A stretch of 64,000 bases of DNA from Hymenoscyphus infarciens (Eukaryota; Ascomycota; Leotiomycetes; Helotiales; Helotiaceae). Made by a program: the position numbers and the translations under genes. Below, piece by piece: positions 1 to 10,560 of this stretch. The number at the start of each line of letters is the position of its first letter. Position 1 is the first letter of the stretch. Where the stretch lies: NCBI GenBank assembly GCA_001414345.1, contig LLCB01000204.1, forward strand, positions 44,559 through 108,558. Direction: 5' to 3'. Below the pieces are notes generated by a model. It worked only from the letters and a program-made list of their open reading frames with translations. It had not been told where the DNA came from and did not search any database.

Positions 1-733
1 TAAGGGAGTTGAGTAAAGCTTTAGGAAAGAGCTTAAAGCTGTACTTTACTCGCGGTTGTAAAATAGGCCACATAGGGCTTGTAGGAGGCATTCGATTGCC
101 AACAGAAGCCATAGTAAATAGTTTTAATACCTCGAATTCGAAGCCACCTACATGTTCTAAAAATTCCTAGATGTTTAGATTAAATGCTTACAGTTACTCT
201 ACAAAGCTCGCACAACGTGCCAGATAGGCAGGTACGAACGTGAAGTGTTGTCTACAGCAAGGTGGAGCTCGCTTAAAACGGTCGAGCTTCCTGACGGGTA
301 CATATACTCCATCAACCTTCGAACAACTCCTCCTCTCAACCACTATCAACTTTTCAACTATCATTGCGCACAAGTCGCATACTTGTTCTTCCTAACTCCT
401 ATTCTCATCCTTCTTCCGCAACCCCTCAACACCTTCACCTACTTCTAGCAACAGCGACATGCCACAATACCTTTTCTAACAAGGGTATCTCTCCGACTTC
501 ACCATCAACGCCCATACCAAAAAATTCCGAGATTCACCCCACTTTGGAATCTGAATGCAGGCACCCTTTCTCACCTTCATCTCCATTCTCAATCGATCTC
601 AAATTAATCCATTGATCTCAACCTCATCCTCTACACCAACTTCCACCCCCATAGCAATCATCAAAACCGTCAGAACACAACCTAACATCTTCGGCCCATC
701 ATCAATTCTTCTACACGACTACCAATCGGATCA
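1..733. other. Intergenic DNA and upstream region of the BTB gene
   Basis: No coding region is supported here. From about 480 to 733 the + strand becomes pyrimidine-rich (many CT, CAACC and CCACC runs), which is typical of the 5' leader and promoter of filamentous fungal genes and fits the start codon at 734. No clear TATA box was found. Confidence 0.5.
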
Positions 734-1942
734 ATGTCGAAGAGAAACGCTTCCCAGATGCCCTCTGATGGATCCCCGGGCAAGAAGGTCAAGATGGAGG
801 GCCCAAAGCCAATTGGTTTCACTTCACCTGGAATGAAGACCACCGACACCCGCATTGTCGTTTTCGGTCAGGAATTTCATGTCAACTCTGACACTTTGAA
901 GATGCTTTCTATGTTCTTCCAACGGTTCAACAATCCTATCAACCAACCTGATCGAAAGCCAGCATTAGGAAAATTTCGGTACGAGTGGTTCACGAAGGTG
1001 GATGAGGATGGCTCATGGGGTCTATCGAGTGATCCAAAGGTATGTGGCTCTCTACTATTGAATCGTGCCTGTTCTAACCATTATAAATACAGGACCGAGA
1101 CTCTGATGTCACAGGCTTTGGCGGCGATCCGGCTCTCCAGCTTTCCTGCTTCCACAACCTATTACGTGCCTTGTTCTGTCGTCAGAGTGTTGTGGCTAAT
1201 GTTGTGGAATTGTGCATGTTGACCGCGATGGCGAGTTACTACCTATGCCTACCCGCTGTATCGAACTCCCTCTATGCAACATTGCTCAACAACGAGTCTC
1301 TCAGTCGGAGCATAGCAAGTGATCCATGCAATGCGCTCAATTGTGCATACGAACTCCGCCACGATGCCTTGTTTAGAGAAGCGATCATTTACGCACTTGG
1401 ACCATGGTCGTCGCCGCGCTATGAACAGCTTGAAAGTGCAAAGTTGAGAGCCTTGGGGGGATTCCTTATGACCAAGATGGTGAACAAGCTTCACAAAGTT
1501 GAGAATCAGCTTCGCCTCATCCAAGCAAATAAGGACCTTTATGGGGACGTGGCTCATAAATATTTCAATTCGACTTTGAACTCGTGTTACCAAGCAGGAG
1601 TAAATGGGGAGGAAGGCATCATACTTTGGCCCCAGTATTATCGAAGACTCAACAATAACCCAACTCGAGAGAAAATTCCAGATAACCTTCTTGCATCAAT
1701 CCGCAGAACCTTAGAGCCTATTATCAAAAACAATCTGAAGTTGGACACTGTGGGGGTAACTTCTGGTATTGGTTCTTTCAAGGATGGGTTTCTTTGCTTT
1801 GAGGTTCTAGATGAGGAGCTCCCTTGGAACAGAGATCAACTTGATTGGTAAGAACTTGTGAGAGAACTCAACACAATTTCTTGGTTATTGCTAATTTGTA
1901 AATAGGGGTAACCTTGGTTCCGGTGATGAGGACAAGGTCTAA
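734..1942 (+). CDS. BTB/POZ-domain protein (fungal family)
   Basis: The model has three exons, 734-1039, 1093-1847 and 1906-1942, giving 365 aa. Intron 1 (GTATGT...ACAG) and intron 2 (GTAAGA...ATAG) keep the frame, and the last exon adds a short GNLGSGDEDKV tail. Residues about 35-145 form a BTB-like fold: a TRIVVFGQEFHVNSDTLK segment (strand plus the first BTB helix), then a conserved FRYEWFTKVDEDGSW stretch, then LLRALFCRQSVVANVVEL and the hydrophobic helices around YYLCLPAVSNSLYATL. The rest is helical with no catalytic motif. Fungal BTB proteins of this kind are usually lineage-expanded and of unknown role; binding to other proteins or to a cullin is family knowledge only. A decayed relative lies on the opposite strand at 5320-6705. 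The basic N-terminus (KKVKMEGPK) could be a nuclear signal. Identification is by domain resemblance. Confidence 0.8.
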
Positions 1943-2483
1943 ATTCACTGCGCTGTTGGATTTTGGCTGTTTGCAAACGGGAGCTTTAGCTGAAGTCGTT
2001 ATGCTCGTCATTTTTCTTCAACCAACAATATCACATTCATATTTCCTTAGTTATTCAATGATTGCATCAAAACTGGGGAGGAAATCCTCTATCACAACAC
2101 TCGCCACCAAAAGCTGGCACAAATCACTGCAACTAGTTAGTTAATTACGAAACAAAAGCTCTATTCTAAATTGTTAGTGAATGATTCATTGTGACTTGAC
2201 TAGAAGCCTTTTTTCTAAGGTATTAGGATAATTGAGTATATTTACCTAGATCGTTTCAAACAACAAGCTTCAATTGTCTCGGAAAGGTGGAACAATTCAA
2301 TTGACTTCCAGATTGATACCTTAGATTATGCAATACGGATAGAACAACTGCCTTGCAGAATCTATCCAAGTACCATATGTACATATGTCCTTCAGCCGTT
2401 ATGTTTAGGCTAGTCCTATCCAAGTCAACTGTTCATGGACTTGACGATTTCTTACCAAAAGTATCTTACACTAACCCAATTCT
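1943..2483. other. Intergenic DNA between the BTB gene and the kinase pseudogene
   Basis: This stretch holds the 3' region of the BTB gene and the upstream region of the kinase remnant. Short open frames here show no family resemblance. No repeat or RNA gene was recognised. Confidence 0.4.
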
Positions 2484-3229
2484 ATGGCGACTGAACAAGC
2501 AGAGTACAGTGGCGAGGCCGATGTACCAGTTGAGGGTATCCAGATCCTTGATCTCAATGTCGTCGCAGGTGAGTATAATTCCAAATACCTCTCCGCCGCA
2601 CAAGATAACAATATGGTCTTACTGAAACGACCACAAGAATTACCAGAGAATATCAAGGCCCCCAATGTCACGTCTCATGGCGCAAGGTTCTGGTCCCGAA
2701 CTGCTCGCCTCACCAGAGAAGTAGATGGGGAACCAAATAAATTCTTTCTCAAGGTTAGTACTCTTTAATTACTTTAGGGAGAAGAGAGAACCAGCAGTAA
2801 CCTCAGGTTTTACTTAGACATCTTATGGAGATCGCGGAAAGGGGATTATGTCCGGGGAATACCTGGCCATGAGGTTGATGTACGAAGCGAAGTCCGACTT
2901 GGTCCCAAAACTCATTGCATGAGGAATTTATAAAACCATCCCGCATGTGCATTTCTTCTTGTCCGCCTTTCACGATATGACAGAGGAGCCCCCCCGGATC
3001 TCCAGAGTTTTTTTTTTTTGGATGCGGCTTCGTTTTATGCACATAACGAGCGTATGTTAGCATAATCGTTATGCGTCCCATTACTGACGCCTGTACAGAC
3101 GAGTTGGGCATTTGGAGAGCTACCTAGAATAAGATTAGAGAACCATTTATCACCGAGTATCACCAGCACTTTCCAGTATCACCGCCGGAAGAAGACCGAG
3201 ATAACCGCAATGCTCTCTATGCCGCGTAA
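2484..3229 (+). pseudogene. Broken fructosamine/ketosamine-3-kinase-like gene
   Basis: The N-terminal exon (2484-2753) carries the family-typical GARFWSRTARL and FFLKV segments. An intron (2754-2817) leads into YGDRGKGIMSGEYLAM and LVPKLIA. The next codon is TGA at 2920-2922, where relatives have Trp before a G-Y/T-type turn. The frame then continues with HVHFFLSAFHDMTEE. At about 2990-3010 it jumps through a T-run straight to FYAHNE, which belongs near the C-terminus. The catalytic core (the HGDxxxxN region) is therefore missing. A further intron-like segment (about 3043-3099) precedes ELGIWRAT, then a TAG stop, then FITEYHQHFPVSPPEEDRDN and the end at 3227-3229. At least two in-frame stops and one large internal deletion make it non-functional. 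A TGG-to-TGA change is the kind RIP produces. Family assignment rests on remembered conservation of the two ends. Confidence 0.75.
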
Positions 3230-4131
3230 GAGTTTCCATCACCCGAGGAATATTGAAAGTGGCAGTGAGCAGGTTTTGTTGTTCCAAAGACCTAGGAAAA
3301 GTGAGAGTGGGGTATTCTACTGGACTCAATAGTTGGCAAAAGATAAACTACGATGTGGCATAATCGGCGGAAAAGTGGGTAGATGTGAAAGCACCAGCCT
3401 TATTGTAGTACGTGCAGATATCCAAAAATTGTTTAAAGTGCTGTTTCTAGCTAAAAAGAAAATACATCCACTTTGATGCACGTTTTTCTCCCTACATGTC
3501 TGCATTGGAAGGTATACTTGCTGACGTTTTCCCATGCTGAGAAACGTCAGCTCGGCTAGAGGCATTGATTTTGGTTACTCCTATACAAGAGGGTTTCCCA
3601 CCACGGGCATGTAAATGTAACTGAGCCCTGACCCTTAGGAGGGCTGGTCATAACGTTATGACCTGGCCCTCCTAAGGCTCGGGCTCGCTTCTTTTTGCAT
3701 GCCTGTGGGACGGGCACTGGTGCTAGAAATAGATAGCTAAGCGAGAACCAGAAAAGCACACCGCTTTTTGCCGCGTCCTAATTCTCCTAATTCTTCTTAG
3801 GAAACTTAAGCGAGAGCATAGATAGAGAAGATGTTTTGCTTATGGAATAGAAGTAATTCTCGTAAGCCACTTTTTCCTCTTTTTTTTTCAAGCGTGCGTT
3901 AATTAGAGGTGTACTTTCTTCTTGTTTAGTTTCCAAATAGAAGCAAGACCTCAGGCGCTTTGGATTTACAAAGCCAGGACAGTGATGGCCAAATATTCAA
4001 TCTAAGTAAAGCAATAGTAACCTAAACAGTCTCGGAAAAATTAATCGTAATCTGGTACCCCTCGTTTTCTCGAATCTGCTAGAACAATGAGTGCTAAGCC
4101 TTCTAAGAAATTGTCATCTTTTGGGTGTGTG
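3230..4131. other. Gene-free stretch with a palindrome
   Basis: No coding potential was recognised. It contains the large palindrome at 3597-3709. The remainder is AT-leaning unique-looking sequence between the kinase pseudogene and the transposon. Confidence 0.45.
3597..3709. repeat. Near-perfect palindrome, about 113 bp, MITE-like
   Basis: The two arms meet at TAAC|GTTA (3651-3658). The inner arms pair almost completely (CCTTAGGAGGGC on the left against GCCCTCCTAAGG on the right). The pairing continues outward through GAGCCC, GGCATG and CCCAC to about 3597 and 3709. With almost no loop, the sequence can fold into one long hairpin or cruciform. This is typical of a tiny foldback or MITE element, but no flanking duplication was identified. 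Confidence 0.7.
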
Positions 4132-4922
4132 TAGAATACCAGCGTTTTAGATTTCCCAGCGGAATTAGCACTCCTATCCTTCCGAAAGCTTCCCATCCGT
4201 GCCTTTCCTCACTTTTAAGTGTTTTGCTAAATCCCCTCACTCTTTTAACTAAATCGCCTAAACTAACCAAATTAGGACGTTTTCTAGTCGTAAACACTAC
4301 TAAAGTACAAAATCATATATCTCTAACCCTAACTAAACCTAACCAACTCTAACCTCTAGCTACTAGCCCTAACCTCAAAAACCGTCACTATCTCTTAAAA
4401 TAGAGAATTAATAGCGCGTGTAATAGAAGTGCCTAATCGGGTTAGAGTCAGAGGATTTAGTCAAAAGAGTCAGGGGATTTAGCCAAATCCACTTTTAACG
4501 CTATCCTTCCTTATTATATCCCCTCTGTTAAGCGCTACTAGCCTATTATATCCTATTCCTGGCCTTTAATACGCCTATCCCTTCTAATCCTGTATAAGGC
4601 CAATTTCCTTTCCGTGCCTAGTGGGGAGGTTTGCATGTTATTCTATCGTAAAGTGGGTCAGTTTATAGGGGGGGAAGTGCAGCCCCTGAACACCCCCTGG
4701 AACTCCCCTTGCAAACTGACCCACTTTACGTTTTATTTAGGGGCGGGGGGCCTTTCTCCTCCTATCCACTCCAATCCTTCTTTTACAATTGTCCTTCCTC
4801 TCCTATCATACCCTGTCAGTGGAGTTAGCCGGTCCTATTATGTCCTAATATAGCGGGGTATCCTTCCTTATCCTGATGCCCGGGAGCGTTTAGGCGGGGA
4901 AATCTAAAACGCTGTAGAATAT
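4132..4922. mobile_element. Non-autonomous hAT-like DNA transposon with 8-bp target duplication
   Basis: The terminal inverted repeat CAGCGTTTTAGATTTCCC at 4140-4157 is matched by its exact reverse complement at 4897-4914. Immediately outside are TAGAATAC (4132-4139) and TAGAATAT (4915-4922), which agree in 7 of 8 positions and look like a target-site duplication. An 8-bp duplication and termini beginning CAG are hallmarks of the hAT superfamily. The 775-bp element has no transposase open frame, so it is non-autonomous. The interior contains short CCCTAA-like runs (about 4322-4375) and a nested 18-bp inverted repeat. Confidence 0.8.
4647..4730. repeat. 18-bp inverted repeat inside the hAT-like element
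   Basis: CGTAAAGTGGGTCAGTTT at 4647-4664 recurs as its exact reverse complement at 4713-4730, separated by 48 bp. It could be a foldback inserted into the element or a subterminal transposase-binding structure. Confidence 0.75.
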
Positions 4923-5319
4923 ATTTAAAAATTAAAAATAGTATGAGAAGAAAAAAACCGGAAGAAAGGGTAGAGAAGGTATTTCCGCATCATGGAAAAG
5001 GATCTTGTTGTACTACACAAACATAAATTTTCCCGTAGAAATCTCTCTTCAGCCACTGAAACATCAGGTACTGGTAGAAATGTAAGTCTCAATTAAAGAG
5101 AGGAGATAGGCGCATATGTATGATTGGCAAGGGAAAAACATAAGATGAATCATAGCAACTGAGGAAAGTCATGCTCCCAAAATAGTTCTAACAGGATTCC
5201 CCTCAATCCGGAGGTTGAGGAGCACCCGCGCTATCTTACCACGATTGGACGAAGGAAGAAAATTGGTGAGAATATCGATGGTGTTTTGATTGAGAAACTT
5301 CAAGCCGTTGTGTTTTCGG
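4923..5319. other. Gene-free spacer
   Basis: Nothing recognisable was found between the transposon and the decayed BTB gene, apart from possible untranslated remains of that pseudogene. Confidence 0.35.
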
Positions 5320-6705
5320 TGTACACTAGAATCGTAGCAGTATATTTCGAACGGGTCCCGTGGAAGTGGCTCAGTGCTTCTATTTACGCAGAGGAACCAC
5401 TGGCAAACTTTGTCTGCTTTCGGTGGAAGATTGCTGTATCTCGCTCCGCAGGGAGAAGGGTGCTGATGTAGCGTGGTTGTGTTTGCAAGGAGGTCTCGCG
5501 AATCTTTTATCCGGAAGTTCCTGCATCCTCGCCAACATCAAGGACGTGTCTGAGGTACACGGTCATAGAGTTTGGGCTTTCAAGAACATTGACGTTCTCG
5601 TACTTTGCGTCCTTCAAACATCTCAAGAAGCTTGTCAGACAGGTGACCCTCAGCAAGGAATAACTCGTTCAAAAGTTGCTGCTCAACCTCAAGGATGTCG
5701 GCCGCCAGCTCATTATCTTCTTTTTGCAATACTCAGGCGGTGTGGGCTGAACTCATTACATCACGGTTTCTCGTAGCGACCAACAATGAATGCTTGTGTG
5801 TCTTTATATAAAATTTCGTGGCGCAATTTCAAAGCTAAAGGAAACAGCTCGATACTTGTTTCGGGAATACTTTGAACGAACGTTTGACTTTTGTAGAGCG
5901 CTCCATCAACACTGCGTTATAGAACCGGAAGAGCACAGTAATATTCTGCTAGGCAAACTATTGTGTTTACCTCTTCGACATCTTGAATCTCGTAAGGCCT
6001 CATGCACATGGCACAAAGTAGTTTCTGGAACGCTGTAGTTTCGGCCTCCTTGTCCGTTTCTAGTTTTGAACGTTTCCAGTTTTGAAAAGTCTAAGTTGTT
6101 CTGGAAATTGTAGACTAAATAAGCCTCCAAGTGGGTACGCAGCACATGGAAGTCGTCCCAAATTTTAGAATAACTTAAAATATTAACCTAGAAACTTGGA
6201 GCAATCGACTTCCAATGTAAAAATATCCAGAACAATACTATGGATTCTGCTATGGAGTTGGAGCAACGAGAATAGATAGTACGTCTTCGCTGCCGCTGTT
6301 GTCTAACAGGAGATACGTCGTTGAAAAGGAGAAAAAGCTTAAATCATTCACAATTGAAGCCGCAACCAAGTGCCAACTCCCATCATCGTCATCAACCTCC
6401 GTAGCCCATTCGTACTTGAATTTACTCGGGACCACGACTCCAATTCTGCCAACCGAATGGTCTGAGACACCAGTATCGTAGTTCAATCTATGTTGAGGGG
6501 AGTCCATGAATTTTCTGCATTGTTTCAATAATAAGCTACTACAAATCTTCTATGAAACCTGCCCTGCCCGAAGAACGCTGAAAGCGTCGTCAGAAACCTT
6601 CAGGAGAACATCTGCTACAACCCAGCCACCTGGAAGACGGTGGGCACTTTTGCCTCGACGACCGCATTACTCTTTTGCTTCTTTCTTCGTGGCACCATGT
6701 CTCAT
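5320..6705 (-). pseudogene. Decayed BTB-domain gene related to the one at 734-1942
   Basis: Read on the - strand, fragments align in order with the intact BTB gene. ADVLLKVSDDAFSVLRAG (about 6560-6635) is the BTB start, followed by a TAG. CRKFMDSPQHRLNYDTG and FKYEWATEVDDDDGSW (about 6380-6520) match the FRYEWFTKVDEDGSW segment. FQKLLCAMCMRPYE, CLAEYYCALPVL and then a stop, and FPLALKLRHEILYKDTQAF (about 5790-6030) match the second half. NELAADILEVEQQLLNELF and FLCVNRSTEPLPRD (about 5350-5720) match the helical tail and C-terminus. Several in-frame stops (including one just after the putative start) and frame changes show it is dead. It lies in opposite orientation to the intact gene. The ends are approximate. 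Confidence 0.75.
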
Positions 6706-6723
6706 AATACAAGATACTCTAGT

Positions 6724-8401
6724 CTACTGAGGAGACACCAGCTGTAGATCTGCCTGCACATAACCGTTCCAGTCAAAACCCACTCCAAACTTGCATCTTT
6801 CCATCGCTTGAACCCCGGCAGCTGTATTTTTGTAAATGATATACCAACCGCGGTTGTCTCGGATGAGTTCATCGATCTCCTCCTCTCCCTTGATCAGGCC
6901 CTTCAACTGCTTCAAAGTTTTGTCAGAAGGAGCGTGGGCAGGCTTTGAGGCTTCCTTTCTGGTAATGGCAATATAAGGTCTGTTTGCGATATAACTCGTG
7001 GTAGATTGCTTCTTTTGCTTCTTTTGCTTCTTGGGAGCTGGATTTGCCGCTGATAGAGGATGCTTGCGCTTCCGAAGTCTGGACTGTTGAACGGCAGTCC
7101 AGGATCGAGGAGCAGCCGATGAATGAGGGGTATTGGCAGAGAAGGCCTCTTCATTAGGGATCGCCTAGAAGTTGTTAACTTTGAAACTTCTAGATAGTCA
7201 TCAATTTTCCAGAACTTACCTTGTCTTTCATAGCACGAGTTCTGCCTGGGGGTTTTTCATCACCAACAGGTACATTTGAAGGAAAACCAACAGTTGATGG
7301 TGCTTCCCGAAGGGATTGAGTGGGCCTACCACAGTCCTCTCCATCGGGGGTTGACTAATGAACAATTTTAGTCTCTCAGCGTTCAAGAGGGTAATAATAA
7401 TAAAGACCTACCTCTTCTGTCAAATCAATTGCCGTATCCGCGCTTCCTCCAACCACGACACTCGAAGCAGATATTTCCGTACCATTACACGCAGAAAGGG
7501 ATTGGGTTGGTGCATCAACAGTGGATTTCTGAACAGCAACATTTGACTTCTCGGCAGCAGTGACATTTGGGGTGGCGTTGGTGTTCTTCTTGAGAGCTTG
7601 GTGAAGTTCAACTGCAGGAAGGGGTGGGTTGGCCTCCGGATTTGGTTGCGGACCGCTTGAGGGATTGTTGGAGTGTTCTGTTGTGGCAGTAACGAGCGTC
7701 TGAAAGTCGCGATCCTTTCGACCACCAGAGACCATGTTTTGAAGTGTTCGTTCCTTCAGAGGCCCACATAGCCCTTCCAAGTCGTAGGGGTCTTGCTTGG
7801 TAAGGTACTTCTGTGTAAACTCGTTCCAGGATGGATGATTCTTATCCCACGAATGAACTTGCTTTGTGAAATTATCCGCCGAGTCCTTCAGGGCCTCCTT
7901 GAGCGAATATCGGACAGCATCCTTTTCCTGTTCTGCCATGTTTGCATTTACTAGAAATGCTTCCATGCGAGTCTCGTGGAGAACATTTGCATCATACACC
8001 TCATTGGCCATCTTCTCCAGTTCCTCCATGTTTCGCTTTCTGTATTCATCCATAGAGCTCAAATGAAGTTCCATCTTCTTGATGTTGTACTCCGAGGTAA
8101 GATACAAAGAGATTCGAATCTGTCGTTCCTTTTCCTCGTGCCGCTTAGTACCAGAAGGGTCATTTATGTCATCGCACATGGATGTAATGCCTTTATTGAG
8201 TGCGATGTCATCTTTGAGAAGCACACACGCCACTTGATTGACGTCGTTCTTATCGGTTTCGAAAACGAATAGACCACGTTTGGTTACTTCGGCCATGAGT
8301 TGCTTGAGGTTTTGCTCCCGATATCCCCTGAGTTCGATGAGTTTCGCGGCGGTGTTCTCGTCCGAGCTATGCCACTTCTCCTGACCGGCTGAGGCGCTCA
8401 T
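6724..8401 (-). CDS. Family-W protein A: uncharacterised, three exons, paralogue at 22554
   Basis: Exons in transcript order are 7412-8401, 7220-7354 and 6724-7164. Both introns are phase 0 (GTAGGT...TTAG and GTAAGT...CTAG), giving 521 aa. The N-terminus has a WHSSDENT motif, also in the paralogue. Residues about 19-65 resemble a SAP-type DNA-binding helix pair (LRGYREQNLKQLMAEVTKRG followed by LLKDD); this is a weak resemblance. Residues about 90-240 are charged and helical. Residues about 245-400 are low-complexity Pro/Thr/Asn. A basic patch, APKKQKKQKKQ, looks like a nuclear signal. The last 60 residues form a compact block (GWYIIYKNTAAGVQAMERC, then FDWNGYVQADL). Nuclear location and nucleic-acid binding are inferences. 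I do not recognise a named family. The next gene upstream is over 2 kb away. Confidence 0.75.
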
Positions 8402-8984
8402 CTTGAATTCGACAGTAGAGGGGTATTCTTGTGGATGGCGAGAGGATCTGCTGGAGCTCGGTGATGCTTCTCACTGAGATACCAAGGTTTTATCGCAGCG
8501 AAAAGAAGACAATTGAGTGATTGCAGGATCTTGTGTGGTGATGAAGTTGAAGGTTAGCGAGTCTCCGTCGATTGACCAACTTAACTGAGCGATGGGCCAA
8601 TAGTTGCGGAATCCGCTGGTCGTTCAGACCTGATGAAGCCGGGTAGAATTCTACCTGCTGTGTTTCAGGAATGGTGGGAATAGTTGCAGAACCAAGTCTG
8701 TCCCGGTGGGCCACTTTGCGCTTCAATTAAAAAACCCGAGCCGATCTAGCCACTTTGGGCCATAAACATCGTGGCTGTCTTGCATTTTCTTGGAGCGCAG
8801 TGAATTTGTATGGTCAGACCTCGCCTGTTTTGGACTCTTTTTCTCTTTAGGCCAAAACCCGCATTTATCTTATAGAGCGATTTTATCGCACCAAACAAAA
8901 TTCAACATTTTTTGCGGCAGTAGATAACCCTACTTATCCAATGGGGCTAGTTGTGAGCCAACTCCCAAACAACAGCTTGCTGTT
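8402..8984. other. Upstream region of family-W gene A
   Basis: Promoter-side DNA for the - strand gene starting at 8401. No coding region or clear promoter element was recognised. Confidence 0.4.
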
Positions 8985-9385
8985 GTGATTCCGCTGTTAC
9001 GACCTTTAGGTCCCATAGCCAATAGCCAGACAATTTTGGTCCGTAGCCGCAAGGTTCGACGAAGACATCGCCCCGACCCTGGAGTTCTCAGATTGAGGGC
9101 GGTATTCTGGGGAGTAGCATATGTTCATGTGTTCCAGCACTTGAGAGTTCCGGTCACCACCGTTGATGAGCACAACATCATAATACGCGATGCATACCCA
9201 GTGGCTATTATCAAACCCAATTCCCGATGTTATATGTTCAGTCGAGTGATCTCTTCCTCTTATCGTTCTTTCGAGTGTGTAAAGAGTGCCAGTAGCCTAC
9301 TATGACGTTACAACTTCGTCTCCAATCAAAGCCCAACATCACAATAACAATTGATAAAGTCTCACAATAACCGAGATGCAAAGAC
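8985..9385 (+). repeat. Dispersed repeat, copy 1
   Basis: This segment matches 20550-21025 in reverse orientation over most of its length. Shared blocks, in order, include CCCATAGCCAATAGCCAG versus CAAAGCCATAGCCAGGCA, the block CCCCGACCCTGGAGT, TATTCTGGGG(A/G)GTAGCATAT, CCAGCACTTGAGA, CATCATAA(T/A)ACGCGATGCA, GTGTGTAAAGAG and GATAAAG(T/G)(T/C)TCACAAT. Divergence is substantial, so the copies are old. Neither encodes a recognisable protein. It is probably a decayed non-autonomous transposon or a piece of one. Confidence 0.7.
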
Positions 9386-10084
9386 TTGGTTTCTGCTGGT
9401 GCAGAGATGCTCTACGATACAAGTCACAGCAAGGTCTTGAACAGTTCAAACAGCTTTACGTGGCAGTAAAAAACAATAAGCCTTAGAGGCAGATAAGGAT
9501 TGATATTTTTTTTTGTTTAAAGTGGTATTAATTGCTTCACCTCAACACCGTACTATAAATTCAATATCCAAGGTAACAATAAGCTAACGACAGCTAGTTA
9601 TTATCAGGAAGGGGAAGAAATATCTGAAAAGACACTAGAGAAAGAGAATGATTGACCGGGCTACTCGAGAGTGTTTAGCTCGAAACGAAGATACGTGGAG
9701 CCGAAGGAGGAGCATGAACAGCCACCATTTTACACAAAAATAGCACCAGTGTAAAGGCATTCTCAAACACAAACCTCACAGTGAAAAAGCAAGACTTTCG
9801 CTGAATCATTTCGAGTAGCCTAGTAATGAATAACACCGTATTGAATAACACCAAAATCTCTCCTCCCAAGCGTGATCATGTAACTTTACGGATCTAGATG
9901 GATGCTCTATATGCAAACCTAGAATAACATGTTATGAACTAAGAAGCAAGTGTCAGAAAACGAAAAAACCATGTACCATTTACCATTTACCATCAACCCA
10001 AAACATCAAATACCAAATACCACTCCGAAACCCGAAAACACTCCGACCTCCCACTTATTTCAGAATAACTCGAATACCTCGGAA
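9386..10084. other. Gene-free spacer
   Basis: Unique-looking sequence without a supported gene. From about 9960 it becomes A/C-rich with short ACCATTTACCAT-like runs. Confidence 0.4.
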
Positions 10085-10560
10085 TGACGATTTTCCAAGG
10101 ACATGCAATCAAAATGACAGCCCTCTCACGTGTGAGCTACCCCATTGGTTGTACTACCACATTAGCCCTCTTCTCCCCCCATTGTACCCATGATTGAACA
10201 GCTTCCAAACTTCTAGCTACAAACCCGATTATCCCAGAATAAAGCGACATGCAACAAAACCACAAGCCCCTCCCCTCATTAGTTACCCGTCTCCCCCCCC
10301 CCCCAATTGGATACCTACCCCTTCTATGCCAAAAAACCAGATAAGCCAGAATAACTTGAACCACTGCGACATGCAACAAAAATGCAAAGTCTCTCACATG
10401 TAAGCTATCTCATTGGTCTCTTTCCCCCTCCCAAACCCCTCCACCTCAACAAACCGGTTGAACAACTCATAATCCCATTCCCACCGCGACAAGCATCAAA
10501 AATCCCAACCCCCTCACGTGTGACCCCCCCTCATTGGTCCTACTAACACTTGACAATTAC
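10085..10560. repeat. Degenerate tandem blocks with CACGTG and CCAAT-type motifs
   Basis: Four related blocks start near 10095, 10245, 10368 and 10486. Each has a CGACATGCAACAAAA-like box, and three are followed by a CTCACGTGTGA-like box (10127-10137; CTCACATGTAA near 10392; 10513-10523) and then CATTGGT 12-20 bp later. CACGTG is the bHLH E-box and ATTGG is the CCAAT-box complement, so each block resembles a compact promoter module. They lie downstream of the transcription factor gene and more than 1.6 kb upstream of the family-W gene, with no annotated transcript at the right distance. A run of C residues sits near 10291-10303. Confidence 0.55.

Noticed and set aside
4310..4380. CCCTAA-like runs suggesting an interstitial telomere
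   Set aside because: The units are irregular (CCCTAACTAAACCTAACC) and lie inside the hAT-like element; no tandem TTAGGG array is present.
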